The notes below the pieces were generated by a model. It saw nothing but the letters and a program-made list of their open reading frames with translations, did not search any database and was not told the DNA's origin. 64,000 bases of DNA. Origin: Nocardia ninae NBRC 108245 (GTDB lineage Bacteria; Actinomycetota; Actinomycetes; Mycobacteriales; Mycobacteriaceae). This document shows, piece after piece, positions 1 through 9,751 of the stretch. Made by a program: the position numbers and the translations under genes. The DNA lies in NCBI RefSeq assembly GCF_007990755.1, contig NZ_BJXA01000004.1, positions 124,001-188,000 of the forward strand, given 5' to 3'. How positions within the stretch are numbered: position 1 is the first letter of the stretch; each line of letters opens with the position of its first letter.

Positions 1-795
1 ATCGGTGCCGACGTCGGGCCGGAGCACGCCGAGGCAGGTGCCAGGCATCGGGTTGGACGACTCGCGTCCCTGCTCGGAGCTCAGCTGGTAGCGGGCGTAG
101 CCGAGCACGGTGAAGTTGCCGCTGGCCAGCCAGCGCAGCAGGTTCGCGGTGTCGGACAGGTCGGTTTCCGCGAACGGTGCCGTGCCCGACTTGGCGGCCA
201 GCTCCAGGTCGTCGGCCAGCCTGCTCTGGACATCCTTGATCGCCTCGGTGTCACCGATGACCTGGCGGACATCGGCGATCACGTTCGGCATGCCGGATTC
301 GATCCGGCTGAGCAGCGCCCGGCTGGTGGCCGGGTGCAGTTGCAGGTGCATCCATGATTCGCGCAGTGCGGTGGCACCGTTGGTGCCGTCCACTACTTCG
401 TGCGGGGCGGCGTGCTGCAGGCGTCCCTCCGCATCGCGCTCGACTTCGAAGATCGGGTGGATTACCTCGCTCACACTGACGCCGAGCCTGTTCAGCGACG
501 AGGTGATCGATTCGACAAGCAGGGGCATGTCGTCGGTGACCAGCTGCACCGCCGCGCCGAGGCCGGAGCCGTCGTCGGGGTGATACACCCGGACCAACGC
601 CCGGCCCGCCGGGCGGTGCATGGCCAACTCCATGTGCCGCCGGAAGATCTGGGTGATGCCGGTGATCGCGCAGTCCACATCGCCAGCGTCGACGTGGCGG
701 AAATACGCCTCCTCGAGGGTCGCCAGTTCGCCGCGCAGTACCTGCGGCAAACTCGCGGCCCACGCCGCACTGGACAATTCGGACGAGACCGTCAT
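1..795 (-). CDS. gdh: NAD-dependent glutamate dehydrogenase, large type (N-terminal part, cut by window edge)
   Basis: The reading frame is open from an ATG at 795 to base 1, giving the first 265 residues of a much larger protein. Segments such as DDMPLLVESITSSLNRLG, VIHPIFEVERD and ESWMHLQLHP are typical of the N-terminal regulatory (ACT-like) region of the roughly 180-kDa bacterial glutamate dehydrogenases, which convert glutamate to 2-oxoglutarate and ammonia with NAD in the cytoplasm. The start is supported by GAGGAG about 11 nt upstream. The catalytic domain lies beyond the window. The same neighbour order, with ettA and an ssb-like gene upstream, is known to me from Mycobacterium tuberculosis (Rv2476c-Rv2478c), which supports the call. 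Confidence 0.9.
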   Translation of the reverse strand, partial: MTVSSELSSAAWAASLPQVLRGELATLEEAYFRHVDAGDVDCAITGITQIFRRHMELAMHRPAGRALVRVYHPDDGSGLGAAVQLVTDDMPLLVESITSSLNRLGVSVSEVIHPIFEVERDAEGRLQHAAPHEVVDGTNGATALRESWMHLQLHPATSRALLSRIESGMPNVIADVRQVIGDTEAIKDVQSRLADDLELAAKSGTAPFAETDLSDTANLLRWLASGNFTVLGYARYQLSSEQGRESSNPMPGTCLGVLRPDVGTD

Positions 796-983
796 TTTTT
801 CGCCAACTCCTCGGATTCGGTTCCGTAACAAAGCGACGCCGGTCCGAGAGTAGCTGTGCGTTGCAGGCGAGGGGGTGAAATCCCTTCCAATCCTGGGGTG
901 TTCACCATCACCGCGGTGTTCGCCACGCGATTGCCCAGCTCGGATGAAGGATCCAGGCACAGCATCGTTCGGACTCGCGAACG

Positions 984-1175
984 TCAGGTGTGCGCGACAG
1001 GGTCTTTCTGCGGCGGCAGCGGGGCCGAAGCACCTCGGATCAGCTCGGCCACCATGTCGACGGTGGGAACCGCCGATTGCTCGAACTGTGCCTGCGCATT
1101 CACGTGTCCCACACTAGCGAGATTCGAACTGGCTGTGGGCGGCGGTGGGGTGCGGTTGTACCGGATCCGAGACAT
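984..1175 (-). CDS. small hypothetical protein between ettA and gdh
   Basis: A 63-residue frame on the same strand as ettA and gdh. It starts with ATG preceded by GAAGGAC about 8 nt upstream, a reasonable ribosome binding site, and the codons look actinobacterial. The protein has a proline-rich N-terminus, then a stretch (FEQSAVPTVDMVAELIRGA) that could form a helix. I do not recognise a family. It occupies most of the 560-nt gap between ettA and gdh; nothing else is visible there except the ettA terminator. It may equally be a leader or a chance frame. Confidence 0.35.
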   Translation of the reverse strand: MSRIRYNRTPPPPTASSNLASVGHVNAQAQFEQSAVPTVDMVAELIRGASAPLPPQKDPVAHT

Positions 1176-1315
1176 AACGGACGTCCTTCATCGTGGCGCG
1201 ACGAACTCGTCGGTCCGGGCCCGACATTGTGGGCTCGGTGGAAGCCGGGATCGGGGCGTGACCGCGTGGCAACGGTACGGATGGATCCCGGAGCAAAGTC
1301 AGCTATGCCGAGGCA

Positions 1316-1350
1316 CCGCGGGCCGACCCGAGGGGTCGGCCGGCCCGCGG
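1316..1350 (-). terminator. rho-independent-type hairpin after ettA
   Basis: An inverted repeat (CCGCGGGCC...GACCC against GGGTC...GGCCCGCGG, with a 4-nt bulge and a 3-nt loop) lies 7 nt beyond the ettA stop codon on the minus strand. There is no T-tract, as is common in actinobacteria. Confidence 0.6.
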
Positions 1351-1356
1351 TCTCGA

Positions 1357-3033
<1,677 letters not shown>

Positions 3034-3121
3034 AAGGAGGAAGCCTATCGGTGTCGGAAACGGTGAGTTGAACCGGCGGATACCCCTCGCAACGCGCGGC
3101 CGGAACTGCGCCGCGCCGGGG

Positions 3122-3613
3122 TCAGGCGTCGGCGTGCTCGGGGTGGGTTGTCCGGGGTGGCGCCGCAACTGCGGCAGCGACATTCTCCCCCGGCCCATCG
3201 CCTGCCGGCCCTGGTTGTTCAGCGCCGAAGCCATCTCCAGTATTCCGCATCTCCGACCACCGGGTCACCTGGGCGACGCAGCGCGCGAGGTCGGGGCCGA
3301 CGGCGCTGGCCCGCATCTCCAGGTCGCGTCGTTCCGAGCCGTCCTTGCTGCGATATTCCAGCGAACGCAACTGACCGTGGGCGATCACCGGATCGCCGCG
3401 GCGCAACGAGCCCTCGACGCCCGCCGCCAGCCTGCGCCAGCAGTTCACGGTGAGAAACAAGGTGCCGTTGTCCACCCACTCCCCCGTCGCGCGGTCCAGC
3501 CGACGCGAGTTGCTCGCCATCCGGAAGCTCAGCACCTGCTCACCGTTGGACAGGTCCCGCTTCACCGGATTATTGACGATGGTGCCGATCACGGTCGCGT
3601 TCGCCTCGTACAT
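3122..3613 (-). CDS. ssb: single-stranded DNA-binding protein (SSB-like, OB fold)
   Basis: A 163-residue protein with an N-terminal OB fold (ATVIGTIVNNPVKRDLSNG, FRMASNSRR, FLTVNCWRRLA, GDPVIAHGQL) and a low-complexity acidic/proline tail. The tail does not end in the usual DDDxPF-type acidic tip: it finishes PEHADA, so it may not recruit partner proteins as the main replicative SSB does. This suggests an accessory SSB paralogue, as encoded next to ettA in mycobacteria. Start ATG at 3613 is preceded by GAAGGGG with 7-nt spacing; a frame start 18 nt further upstream is less likely. Confidence 0.88.
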   Translation of the reverse strand: MYEANATVIGTIVNNPVKRDLSNGEQVLSFRMASNSRRLDRATGEWVDNGTLFLTVNCWRRLAAGVEGSLRRGDPVIAHGQLRSLEYRSKDGSERRDLEMRASAVGPDLARCVAQVTRWSEMRNTGDGFGAEQPGPAGDGPGENVAAAVAAPPRTTHPEHADA

Positions 3614-3790
3614 GATGACGCCCCTTCGCATTCGACCCGTGGCGGTTGCCCGGGGACTTCCTCCCCGCGAGGAGTGCCTCCAGCCTCATCGATTCGGCGG
3701 GCGGCCGGACGCCTCGATCCGAGAATGTGGACAACTTTCTCGGATGTGGATATCCCGCGCTTCTTTCAGGGCAAAGGGATGCGAAAGTGA

Positions 3791-4765
3791 CTACAGCACT
3801 GAGAGATCCGTGTTGGCACCGCAGAGGACGATGACCGGACGCTCATCGTCGGCCGGCACGTACGCGCCGCTCTGCACCGCCGCCAACGCCGCCGCACCCG
3901 CGAATTCCACCACGACGCGGAACTCGCGCCACAGGTAATCACGGGCCGTCGCGATCGCATCGTCGGTAACCAGCAGCGAGCGCACTTGGTAACGCCGCGC
4001 GATATCCATCGCGATATCGCCGATTCTGGTGGCACCCAAAGATTCCGCCGCAATGCTGGACACCCCGACCTCGACCGGCCGGTTCGCGGACAACGCCGCA
4101 TGCAGGGTCGGAATGCCTTCCGGCTCGACGCCGATCACCTGCTGCCGACGGCCGATCGCAGCCGCAATGCCCGCCACCAGCCCACCGCCGCCCACCGCGG
4201 CGAGCACCGACGGCCGCCCGCGCACCTGTTCCTCGATCTCCAAGCCGACCACACCCGCGCCCGCGACGATCGCGGGCAGATCATAGGCATGCAGTTGCAG
4301 CGCATTACGTTCCGCGGCGAGCTCGTTCGCGTAATCCAGCGCCTCGGCGTATGTCGTTCCGTGCCAGAGCACCTCGGCACCGTGCGACCACATCGCGGCC
4401 ACCTTGGTATGCGGCGCCGACTCCGGAACGACTACGGTGCAGGACTTTCCGAGCTGCGCGGCCGCCAGCGCGGCGGCGATACCCGCGTTGCCGCCGGACG
4501 CGATGACCACCTGGTCGATGCTCGCCGCGGATTCCAGCAGCGCGTTGAGGCTGCCCCGGACCTTGAAAGTGCCGCCGTGCTGCAGGTATTCGAGCTTCAT
4601 GGTGACCGGTACCGGACCGTTCGGCCCGGTCACGGTGGTGTGGAAGACCGGTGTCTTGCGGATCCGTCCGGCCAGCCGCTTACGCGCGGCCCGCACATCG
4701 GATCGGTAGATCCGATCGATCGGTCTGTGTTCGGAGAAAACTACGGACCGTTCGTTCACAACCAC
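3791..4765 (-). CDS. threonine/serine dehydratase-type PLP enzyme
   Basis: A 324-residue fold-type II PLP enzyme. Lys68 in GGTFKVRG is the expected Schiff-base lysine, GGNAG at 91-95 binds substrate and phosphate, and the glycine loop VGGGGL is at 191-196. It lacks the C-terminal ACT regulatory domain of biosynthetic IlvA (about 500 residues), so it resembles catabolic threonine/serine dehydratases that release ammonia and a 2-oxoacid. Substrate is not determined by sequence. The start is GTG at 4765, with an in-frame GTG two codons later; AAGG lies a few bases upstream. It stands between ssb and the CopD-CtaG gene on the same strand and is probably transcribed alone. Confidence 0.85.
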   Translation of the reverse strand: MVVNERSVVFSEHRPIDRIYRSDVRAARKRLAGRIRKTPVFHTTVTGPNGPVPVTMKLEYLQHGGTFKVRGSLNALLESAASIDQVVIASGGNAGIAAALAAAQLGKSCTVVVPESAPHTKVAAMWSHGAEVLWHGTTYAEALDYANELAAERNALQLHAYDLPAIVAGAGVVGLEIEEQVRGRPSVLAAVGGGGLVAGIAAAIGRRQQVIGVEPEGIPTLHAALSANRPVEVGVSSIAAESLGATRIGDIAMDIARRYQVRSLLVTDDAIATARDYLWREFRVVVEFAGAAALAAVQSGAYVPADDERPVIVLCGANTDLSVL

Positions 4766-4803
4766 ACCTTGACCACGCTCGACTCCACCATGACCTGAGA
4801 CCT

Positions 4804-4819
4804 CATGCCCGCAGGCATG
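4804..4819 (-). terminator. short hairpin after the CopD-CtaG gene
   Basis: CATGCC and GGCATG flank a 4-nt loop 10 nt downstream of the minus-strand stop codon at 4829. The stem is short and may be only part of the termination signal. Confidence 0.35.
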
Positions 4820-4828
4820 GTCCTACCC

Positions 4829-6862
4829 CTACTTGTGTACCCCTCCATCGCGTTTGGCCAGCTCGGCGAACATCGCGTTGTGCGCGGAGAGGGCGGCGTC
4901 ATGGTCGCGGTCGGCGGCTCGATCGGTGCGCTGCGCCAGCTTTCGATCGCTGCGCGACCACTGGATGAGCAGGGCGAGCATCACCACGACGAGCGGGACC
5001 TCGCCGCTGGCCCAGGCCAGGCTACCGCCGGTGCGCTGGTCGCCGAGCAGGTCGCCGTTCCAGTCGAGGCCGAGGCTGCGGTAGAACCAGCCGCCGAGCA
5101 CCGTGGTCATGCTCATCAGCGCGATACCGAAGAAGGCGTGGAACGGCAGCGAACCGAACACCATGCCGAGTTTGGTCAGCGGTTCCACCTGGCGCGGTTT
5201 CGGATCGATGCCGATGACAACCCAGTAGAAGAGGTAGCCGCTGAGCAGGAAGTGCAGGTTCATCAGCAGGTGTGCTGCATGCGAATCCGCGTACGTATTG
5301 AAGATCCCGCCGAGGTACAGCGCGTAGAAGCCGCCTACGAAGATGACCGACGCCACGATCGGGTGGGTCAGGAAGCGCGACACCGGATTGTGCACCGCGG
5401 CCAGAATCCACTCGCGTGGTCCGGGAGCGCCGTTGCGTCCGGCGGGCGGCAGGGCTCGCAACGCCAGCGTCACCACCCCGCCCAGCGCGAACAGAATCGG
5501 CGCGAGCATGGACAGCGCCATGTGCGCGCCCATGTGCACGCTGAACATCGCGGGCGCATACCGCCCCACCCCGGACGAGGTGGCGATCAGTAGGACAACG
5601 CAGCCGGACAGCCAGGCGATGGTCCGCCCGACCGGCCACGCGTCGCCGCGGGCCCGAAGTCGGCGCACGCCGAGCAGGTACACCACCGCGAGCACGATGG
5701 CCAACGTCCCGAAGATCAGGTCGAAGCGCCAGTCGAACAGCAGTCGCCCGACGGTCGGCGGACCGGCCAGGTTGTAGCCGAGTTCCACCTCGGCGGCCGT
5801 CGGGATCGAGGTCGGCGGGGGTGGCGGGGTCCGGCCGAGGCCGACCGCGAGCCCCATGGTCGCCGCGAAGATCAGCACCTCGACACCCGCGAACCGGATC
5901 AGCGCGCCACGGTCCGCCGGGTTCGCGGCGAGCGCGGGCAGTGCGGCGCGGCGCTGCGCAAAGCCGATCAGACCGAGGATCAGCAGCGCGGCGGCTTTGG
6001 CGAGCACCAGCCTGCCGTAGGTGGTGGTGAACAGTTCGTCCCATGGCACCCGGACCCAGGAGTTGATCACGCCGCTGACCCCGATGGTGACGAACGCGAG
6101 GGTGGCGGTCAGCGAGAACCGCCGCGCGGCCAGATCGGTGTGCGCGCCGCCACGGCGTGCATGCGCCAGTAGCGCGAACAAGCCGCCGACCCAGACCGCG
6201 GCCGAAACCAGGTGCAGGATCAGGCTGTTGGTGGCGACGTCGTGCGCGCCGCCCGAAGACGAGTGCCCGGTCAACGCCAGCGGCATCATCGTCACGATCG
6301 ACCCGGCCAACAGCACCGGCGTCCACCCCCAGCGCAACGCGAGCCGCGCACCGACCGCCACGATCAGCGCGAAGATCACCGTGGTCCGCCAGGCGCCCGC
6401 CAGCTCGATCTGATCGATGGCGCGCCACAGGCCGTCCGGTCGCAGCGTGTCACCGACTGGCTGCCCCGTGGTGTCCGACACCGTCAACGGAACGAGCAGG
6501 GCGGCGCACACAGCCCAGATGAGCGCGAAATTCGAGGCGCGCCGAATCGCGCGATAACCACCCACGTCGAGCAGGCCGCTCGCTTGCGGGGGCACCAGAA
6601 ACGCGGCGAACAGCAGCGAGCCGACGGTCAGCGCCGCCGACAGATCGGCGAGCGCGCGCACCGCGGGCAGGCCGTACGTGGTCAGCGGACCCGGATCCGG
6701 AATGCCGAGCAGACTCAACGCGTGCGCCGCGGACATCGCGACCACCAGCGCCGCGACCACCGCCGCGATCGCCCCCGCCAGCGCGATGATCACCGCGTAT
6801 GTCGCCGCCGACCGAGTGACCTCCGGACCTGATGAAGCGGACGGATCCTGCGCTGACGACAT
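4829..6862 (-). CDS. CopD - CtaG fusion: copper-handling / cytochrome c oxidase assembly membrane protein
   Basis: A 677-residue polytopic membrane protein with two fused domains. The N-terminal half (to about 350) has the helices and histidines of the copper resistance D family (LTGHSSSGGAHDVATNSLILHL region). The C-terminal half matches caa3_CtaG, with HMGAHMALSMLAPILFALGG and LMNLHFLLSGYLFYWVV. CtaG-type proteins deliver copper to the CuB site of haem-copper oxidases; CopD-type domains are thought to move copper across the membrane. The fusion is common in mycobacteria and relatives. Start ATG at 6862. It is divergent from the next gene, separated by about 80 nt. Confidence 0.9.
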   Translation of the reverse strand: MSSAQDPSASSGPEVTRSAATYAVIIALAGAIAAVVAALVVAMSAAHALSLLGIPDPGPLTTYGLPAVRALADLSAALTVGSLLFAAFLVPPQASGLLDVGGYRAIRRASNFALIWAVCAALLVPLTVSDTTGQPVGDTLRPDGLWRAIDQIELAGAWRTTVIFALIVAVGARLALRWGWTPVLLAGSIVTMMPLALTGHSSSGGAHDVATNSLILHLVSAAVWVGGLFALLAHARRGGAHTDLAARRFSLTATLAFVTIGVSGVINSWVRVPWDELFTTTYGRLVLAKAAALLILGLIGFAQRRAALPALAANPADRGALIRFAGVEVLIFAATMGLAVGLGRTPPPPPTSIPTAAEVELGYNLAGPPTVGRLLFDWRFDLIFGTLAIVLAVVYLLGVRRLRARGDAWPVGRTIAWLSGCVVLLIATSSGVGRYAPAMFSVHMGAHMALSMLAPILFALGGVVTLALRALPPAGRNGAPGPREWILAAVHNPVSRFLTHPIVASVIFVGGFYALYLGGIFNTYADSHAAHLLMNLHFLLSGYLFYWVVIGIDPKPRQVEPLTKLGMVFGSLPFHAFFGIALMSMTTVLGGWFYRSLGLDWNGDLLGDQRTGGSLAWASGEVPLVVVMLALLIQWSRSDRKLAQRTDRAADRDHDAALSAHNAMFAELAKRDGGVHK

Positions 6863-6944
6863 ACGACACAGCGTAGTTCGATTGTTATCGCGTGGCCGCG
6901 TCGGGTTTGTGCCGATAGGGTGGTCGGCGAATCACGGAGGTGCA

Positions 6945-7331
6945 ATGTCGATCGTGTCGATCGTGTTGATTGCCTTGGTGGCGTTGTTCTTCGCCGCCAT
7001 GGGCGTCTACGGGCTACTGCGGCCCAGCCAACTCGTCGACCCACTCGGGCTGCTCGCCGACCGCGCGGACGCCCGCGCCGAGGTGCGAGCCGTCTACGGC
7101 GGTTTCGGCATCGCCATCGCCGTAGTTCTCGGGTTGGCCGCCGCCGATGTCGGCAACCTCAGATTCGGGGCCTGTGTCGCGGTCGCCGCCGCGCTCGGCG
7201 GTATGGCGGTCGGCCGGATCTGGTCGGGTTTCGTCGAAAGCCCGTCCGCTTTCTTCCCCGTCTGGTTCTACCTGGTGCTCGAGGTGATCATGGCCGCAAT
7301 GCTTGTACTCGCCGTCACGGTCGACCCCTAG
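6945..7331 (+). CDS. DUF4345-type small membrane protein
   Basis: A 128-residue hydrophobic protein with four predicted membrane helices. It begins with a helix (VSIVLIALVALFFAAMGVYGLL) and contains VRAVYGGFGIAIAV, the conserved core of DUF4345-like proteins. Function is unknown. The start ATG at 6945 is fixed by CGGAGG 4 nt upstream; the frame is open further upstream but there is no better start. It stands just before the tRNA-Arg gene on the same strand. Confidence 0.75.
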   Translation: MSIVSIVLIALVALFFAAMGVYGLLRPSQLVDPLGLLADRADARAEVRAVYGGFGIAIAVVLGLAAADVGNLRFGACVAVAAALGGMAVGRIWSGFVESPSAFFPVWFYLVLEVIMAAMLVLAVTVDP

Positions 7332-7400
7332 CCATCTGGTCGGTCGCTATAATTGGCGCGCTGGACAGCACGACCAATGTCGGCCATGGTGGAACCCACT

Positions 7401-7477
7401 GCCTCCGTAGCTCAGTTGGATAGAGCAAGGGCCTTCTAATCCCTAGGTCGCAGGTTCGATTCCTGCCGGGGGCGCCA
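7401..7477 (+). tRNA. tRNA-Arg, anticodon TCT
   Basis: A cloverleaf folds with acceptor GCCTCCG / CGGGGGC, D stem GCTC/GAGC, anticodon loop CTTCTAA and T arm GCAGG-TTCGATT-CCTGC. The CCA end is encoded. The last anticodon-stem pair (C31-T39) is mismatched. This tRNA reads AGA/AGG codons, which are rare at high GC. The right side is an unusual, gene-poor patch, so the tRNA may have served as an integration site. Confidence 0.92.
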
Positions 7478-7479
7478 CA

Positions 7480-7516
7480 CCCCCTGTGGTCTGCACAAAC
7501 AGTGCGCCACAGGGGG
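7480..7516 (+). terminator. hairpin after tRNA-Arg
   Basis: CCCCCTGTGG (7480-7489) pairs perfectly with CCACAGGGGG (7507-7516) across a 17-nt loop, three bases after the tRNA CCA end. Probably the tRNA terminator. Confidence 0.65.
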
Positions 7517-8428
7517 ATTACCCACCTAGCGCCGCGGTCAAACAGGTGGGATGTTTGCGAGCAGCCCTCTACGTGTCGCCTAACTGCCGACGCAATTCGG
7601 AGCCCGCGCCAACGGTGCGAGCTGAGCTAGCAGCAGGCCACCGCCGACACCATCAAAGGTGCCTCACTCGGCGCGACCCGGCGAGCTCTCACCACATCAC
7701 CTATGCGGCGTTCCACCTGCGTATCCAGCCCTCACCGTCACACCGGGCCCAGTTGACGCAGCCAGCACCCGCACGAGCATCGACTCCGCCTTCCAGCCGC
7801 CGGAATCCAACGGCCCATCCAGGACGAAGTGAGTGATTACTCCAGCGCCGCAAGTCTGATCCGCCACCGCTCCGGCCGACGTCATCGTCGGGTTCGCGCC
7901 CCATGACGCCACCCGATGCGACTCAAAAGTCTTGCCTGGCAAGTGGTCCCACAGAGTTGTGGGCAGACGTCGTCCGATCCGAGTCGGCACGGCGTCGATC
8001 TCGGACAGAGCGTAAGCCCAGCGAAACCGCCGTGACGCGGTGAAGTAATCATCTCCAGGGGCGGATGAAAATCTGCACTGACGAAGGTAGACATTTGCCA
8101 ACAGTCGGTATACAGTCGCTGTCGTTCGCATGAAGAAGTCCAGTGGCCGGGCAGGTGAACTGCCCGGAACAGCAAGTTCCACTGTCCCCCTCCGGCGGAG
8201 AAGAGAATCCGGTGCAGTTGGCCGGACCGCCGGAGGGGACGAGGAAGTCAGTGAAGTAGTAGCAAGACACGAACAACTCTGAAGTAAGACCGGCGATCTG
8301 GGAGGTGGTCACTGAGTAGTCACTTATCGGTTCCGCGTCCCAGGCAGTGTCGGGAGCGGTGTAAGACATCGGCCGACAGGGCCGGTGAAAGGAATTGAAG
8401 TCGATCAAACCCCCTCTTCTGTAAATCC
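7517..8428. other. gene-poor stretch with atypical base composition
   Basis: About 900 nt without a convincing gene. The base composition is visibly more AT-rich than the surroundings, especially 8040-8420, with several TAG/TAA-containing runs. Three overlapping minus-strand frames cover it but none has clear codon bias throughout. A hairpin (CCGGGCAG, 5-nt loop, CTGCCCGG) sits at 8147-8167. At about 8205-8240 the minus strand can encode GGPANCT, a heptapeptide that recurs in the real-looking gene at 9298-9717, which suggests decayed genes of a related family. Confidence 0.5.
7697..8182 (-). pseudogene. possible remnant of a hypothetical gene
   Basis: A 161-codon minus-strand frame (MELAVPGSSPARPLDFF start, end GYAGGTPHR). 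The part from about residue 20 on (DYFTASRRFRWAYALSEIDAVP) looks more protein-like than the two competing frames. There is no recognisable family and no clear ribosome binding site, and an adjacent frame upstream (8183-8370) carries GGPANCT in a different phase. It could be the C-terminal part of a frameshifted gene or a chance frame. Confidence 0.22.
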
Positions 8429-8458
8429 CAGGCCCCGGCGCACCCGCGCCGGGGCCTG
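8429..8458 (+). terminator. strong hairpin just upstream of the MerR-like gene
   Basis: CAGGCCCCGGCGC (8429-8441) pairs perfectly with GCGCCGGGGCCTG (8446-8458) around the tetraloop ACCC. It ends 25 nt before the start codon of the MerR-like gene, so it may act as an attenuator for that gene rather than only as the end of an upstream transcript. Confidence 0.65.
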
Positions 8459-8483
8459 CCGACGTTGACGCCCGAGAGGTGCT

Positions 8484-8840
8484 GTGCAGCAACCGAACAA
8501 CCATCCCGCCGACGGTCCCAGCCCCTCGGACAAACTCGATGACGACGACTACCCTGCCTACAGCATGGGGCGTGCCGCGGAAATCCTCGGCGTCACCCAA
8601 TCGTTTCTGCGCGGACTCGACGCCGCGCGACTGTTGACCCCGCAACGCTCGGCCGGCGGGCACCGCCGCTACTCGCGCTACCAATTACGTATTGCCGGGC
8701 GCGTACGTGAACTCGTCGACGCGGGCAACCCGCTCGAGGCCGCCTGCCGCATCGTCATCCTCGAAGACCAACTCGCCGAAGCCCAACGGCTCAACACCGA
8801 TCTGCAACACAGCCTCGACCAGCGCACCGACCGAGACTGA
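8484..8840 (+). CDS. MerR-family DNA-binding protein
   Basis: A 118-residue protein with a MerR-type winged helix-turn-helix at about 28-65 (MGRAAEILGVTQSFLRGLDAARLL, SAGGHRRYSRYQL) followed by a short helical tail (VILEDQLAEAQRLN). There is no sensor domain, so it belongs to the small stand-alone MerR-like regulators common in Streptomyces and Nocardia. The start is GTG with GAGAGG 4 nt upstream. A perfect 13-bp hairpin immediately upstream suggests control by attenuation. Target genes are unknown. Confidence 0.82.
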   Translation: MQQPNNHPADGPSPSDKLDDDDYPAYSMGRAAEILGVTQSFLRGLDAARLLTPQRSAGGHRRYSRYQLRIAGRVRELVDAGNPLEAACRIVILEDQLAEAQRLNTDLQHSLDQRTDRD

Positions 8841-8848
8841 GTGCTCAG

Positions 8849-9256
8849 GTGACCGATGCGGGTCGGGTCGTGCAGTTGGCCATCGTCGGACAGCAGGTAG
8901 CGGACGTAATCGTAGGGTTCACGGCGACGATTCGGTTGGGTTCGCCGAACGGGTTCGAGTTGCAGATCGAGGGCGACGTGACCTTTGGGACGCATGCGGG
9001 CAACCGGCGACAGGCCACGGCCGGTGAGTACGCCGACATCAGTTCCGAACTGGAATCACTCGTTGGTTCTACCGTGACGAGGGCCGATGCCAGTGAAGTC
9101 GAAGGGTTGAGTCTCGGGTTCGATTCCGGCGCTACGATTCACGTTCCTGTCCACGACAGGTATGAATCCTGGGGAGTTGCGGGGCTGGATCACTCCCGGG
9201 TTATTTGTTTGCCGGGTGGGGAGTTCGCCATTTGGTCTGCCCGCAAAAGCAAGTGA
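8849..9256 (+). CDS. hypothetical protein, DUF6188-like
   Basis: A 135-residue soluble protein rich in predicted beta strands (VVQLAIVGQQVADVIVGF, TIRLGSPNGFELQIEGD, VICLPGGEFAIWS). Its pattern resembles DUF6188, small proteins of unknown role frequent in actinobacterial accessory regions. Start GTG at 8849, eight bases after the MerR-like stop codon, so the two may be co-transcribed. No catalytic motif is seen. Confidence 0.6.
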   Translation: MTDAGRVVQLAIVGQQVADVIVGFTATIRLGSPNGFELQIEGDVTFGTHAGNRRQATAGEYADISSELESLVGSTVTRADASEVEGLSLGFDSGATIHVPVHDRYESWGVAGLDHSRVICLPGGEFAIWSARKSK

Positions 9257-9297
9257 CGTAAACCGGTAGGCAGACCGCTCCACGTATGCCGCTCCGC

Positions 9298-9717
9298 TCA
9301 CCGTGGCCGGGGGCCGAAGAGCGCTTCCCGAAGCGCGACGGCAAGCTTTCGCTGCACTCTCCGAAGAGTTTTTACCGTCGTCTCGTCGGAGAGCCCGGTG
9401 GTGATCGACCAGTCTTGTCCGGATCCGAAAACGTCACTGGCGAAGACGAACTCGGTTGCGACCAGAGTGCGCCGCCAATCTCGTGCAGTCAGCGGTTCCT
9501 CCGCAATCAGAGCCGTACGCAGTCGTCGACCTTCCTGGAAGAGGTCCGCTACGGTTTGAAAGCCCATAGCGACGGCGAGTGCATCGGTGCAGTTGGCCGG
9601 GCCACCCCATTCGCTCAACCCGCAGCGTAGAAGCTCACGCTCATCCTCCGATAGGTCTATAGCCACCAAGCAGTCAGGCTCCACGAACACATGATCACCT
9701 ACGACATGCCCGGTCAC
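9298..9717 (-). CDS. hypothetical protein with GGPANCT motif
   Basis: A 139-residue acidic protein. The motif CGLSEWGGPANCTDALAVAMGF (about 32-53; key residues Trp-Gly-Gly-Pro-Ala-Asn-Cys-Thr) resembles a conserved stretch I associate with short Nocardia proteins of unknown function. The remainder is helical (RRLRTALIAEEPL, RDWRRTLVATEF). It is convergent with the 8849 gene and nearly divergent from the 9752 gene. Function unknown. Confidence 0.6.
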   Translation of the reverse strand: MTGHVVGDHVFVEPDCLVAIDLSEDERELLRCGLSEWGGPANCTDALAVAMGFQTVADLFQEGRRLRTALIAEEPLTARDWRRTLVATEFVFASDVFGSGQDWSITTGLSDETTVKTLRRVQRKLAVALREALFGPRPR

Positions 9718-9751
9718 ATAGAAGTCGTATCTGCTTGCCAGACTTGGGAGT

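Noticed and set aside
8049-8684. 211-codon minus-strand frame with Cys-rich end
   Set aside because: Half of it is antisense to the MerR-like gene; the remainder shows no consistent codon bias and competes with two other frames.
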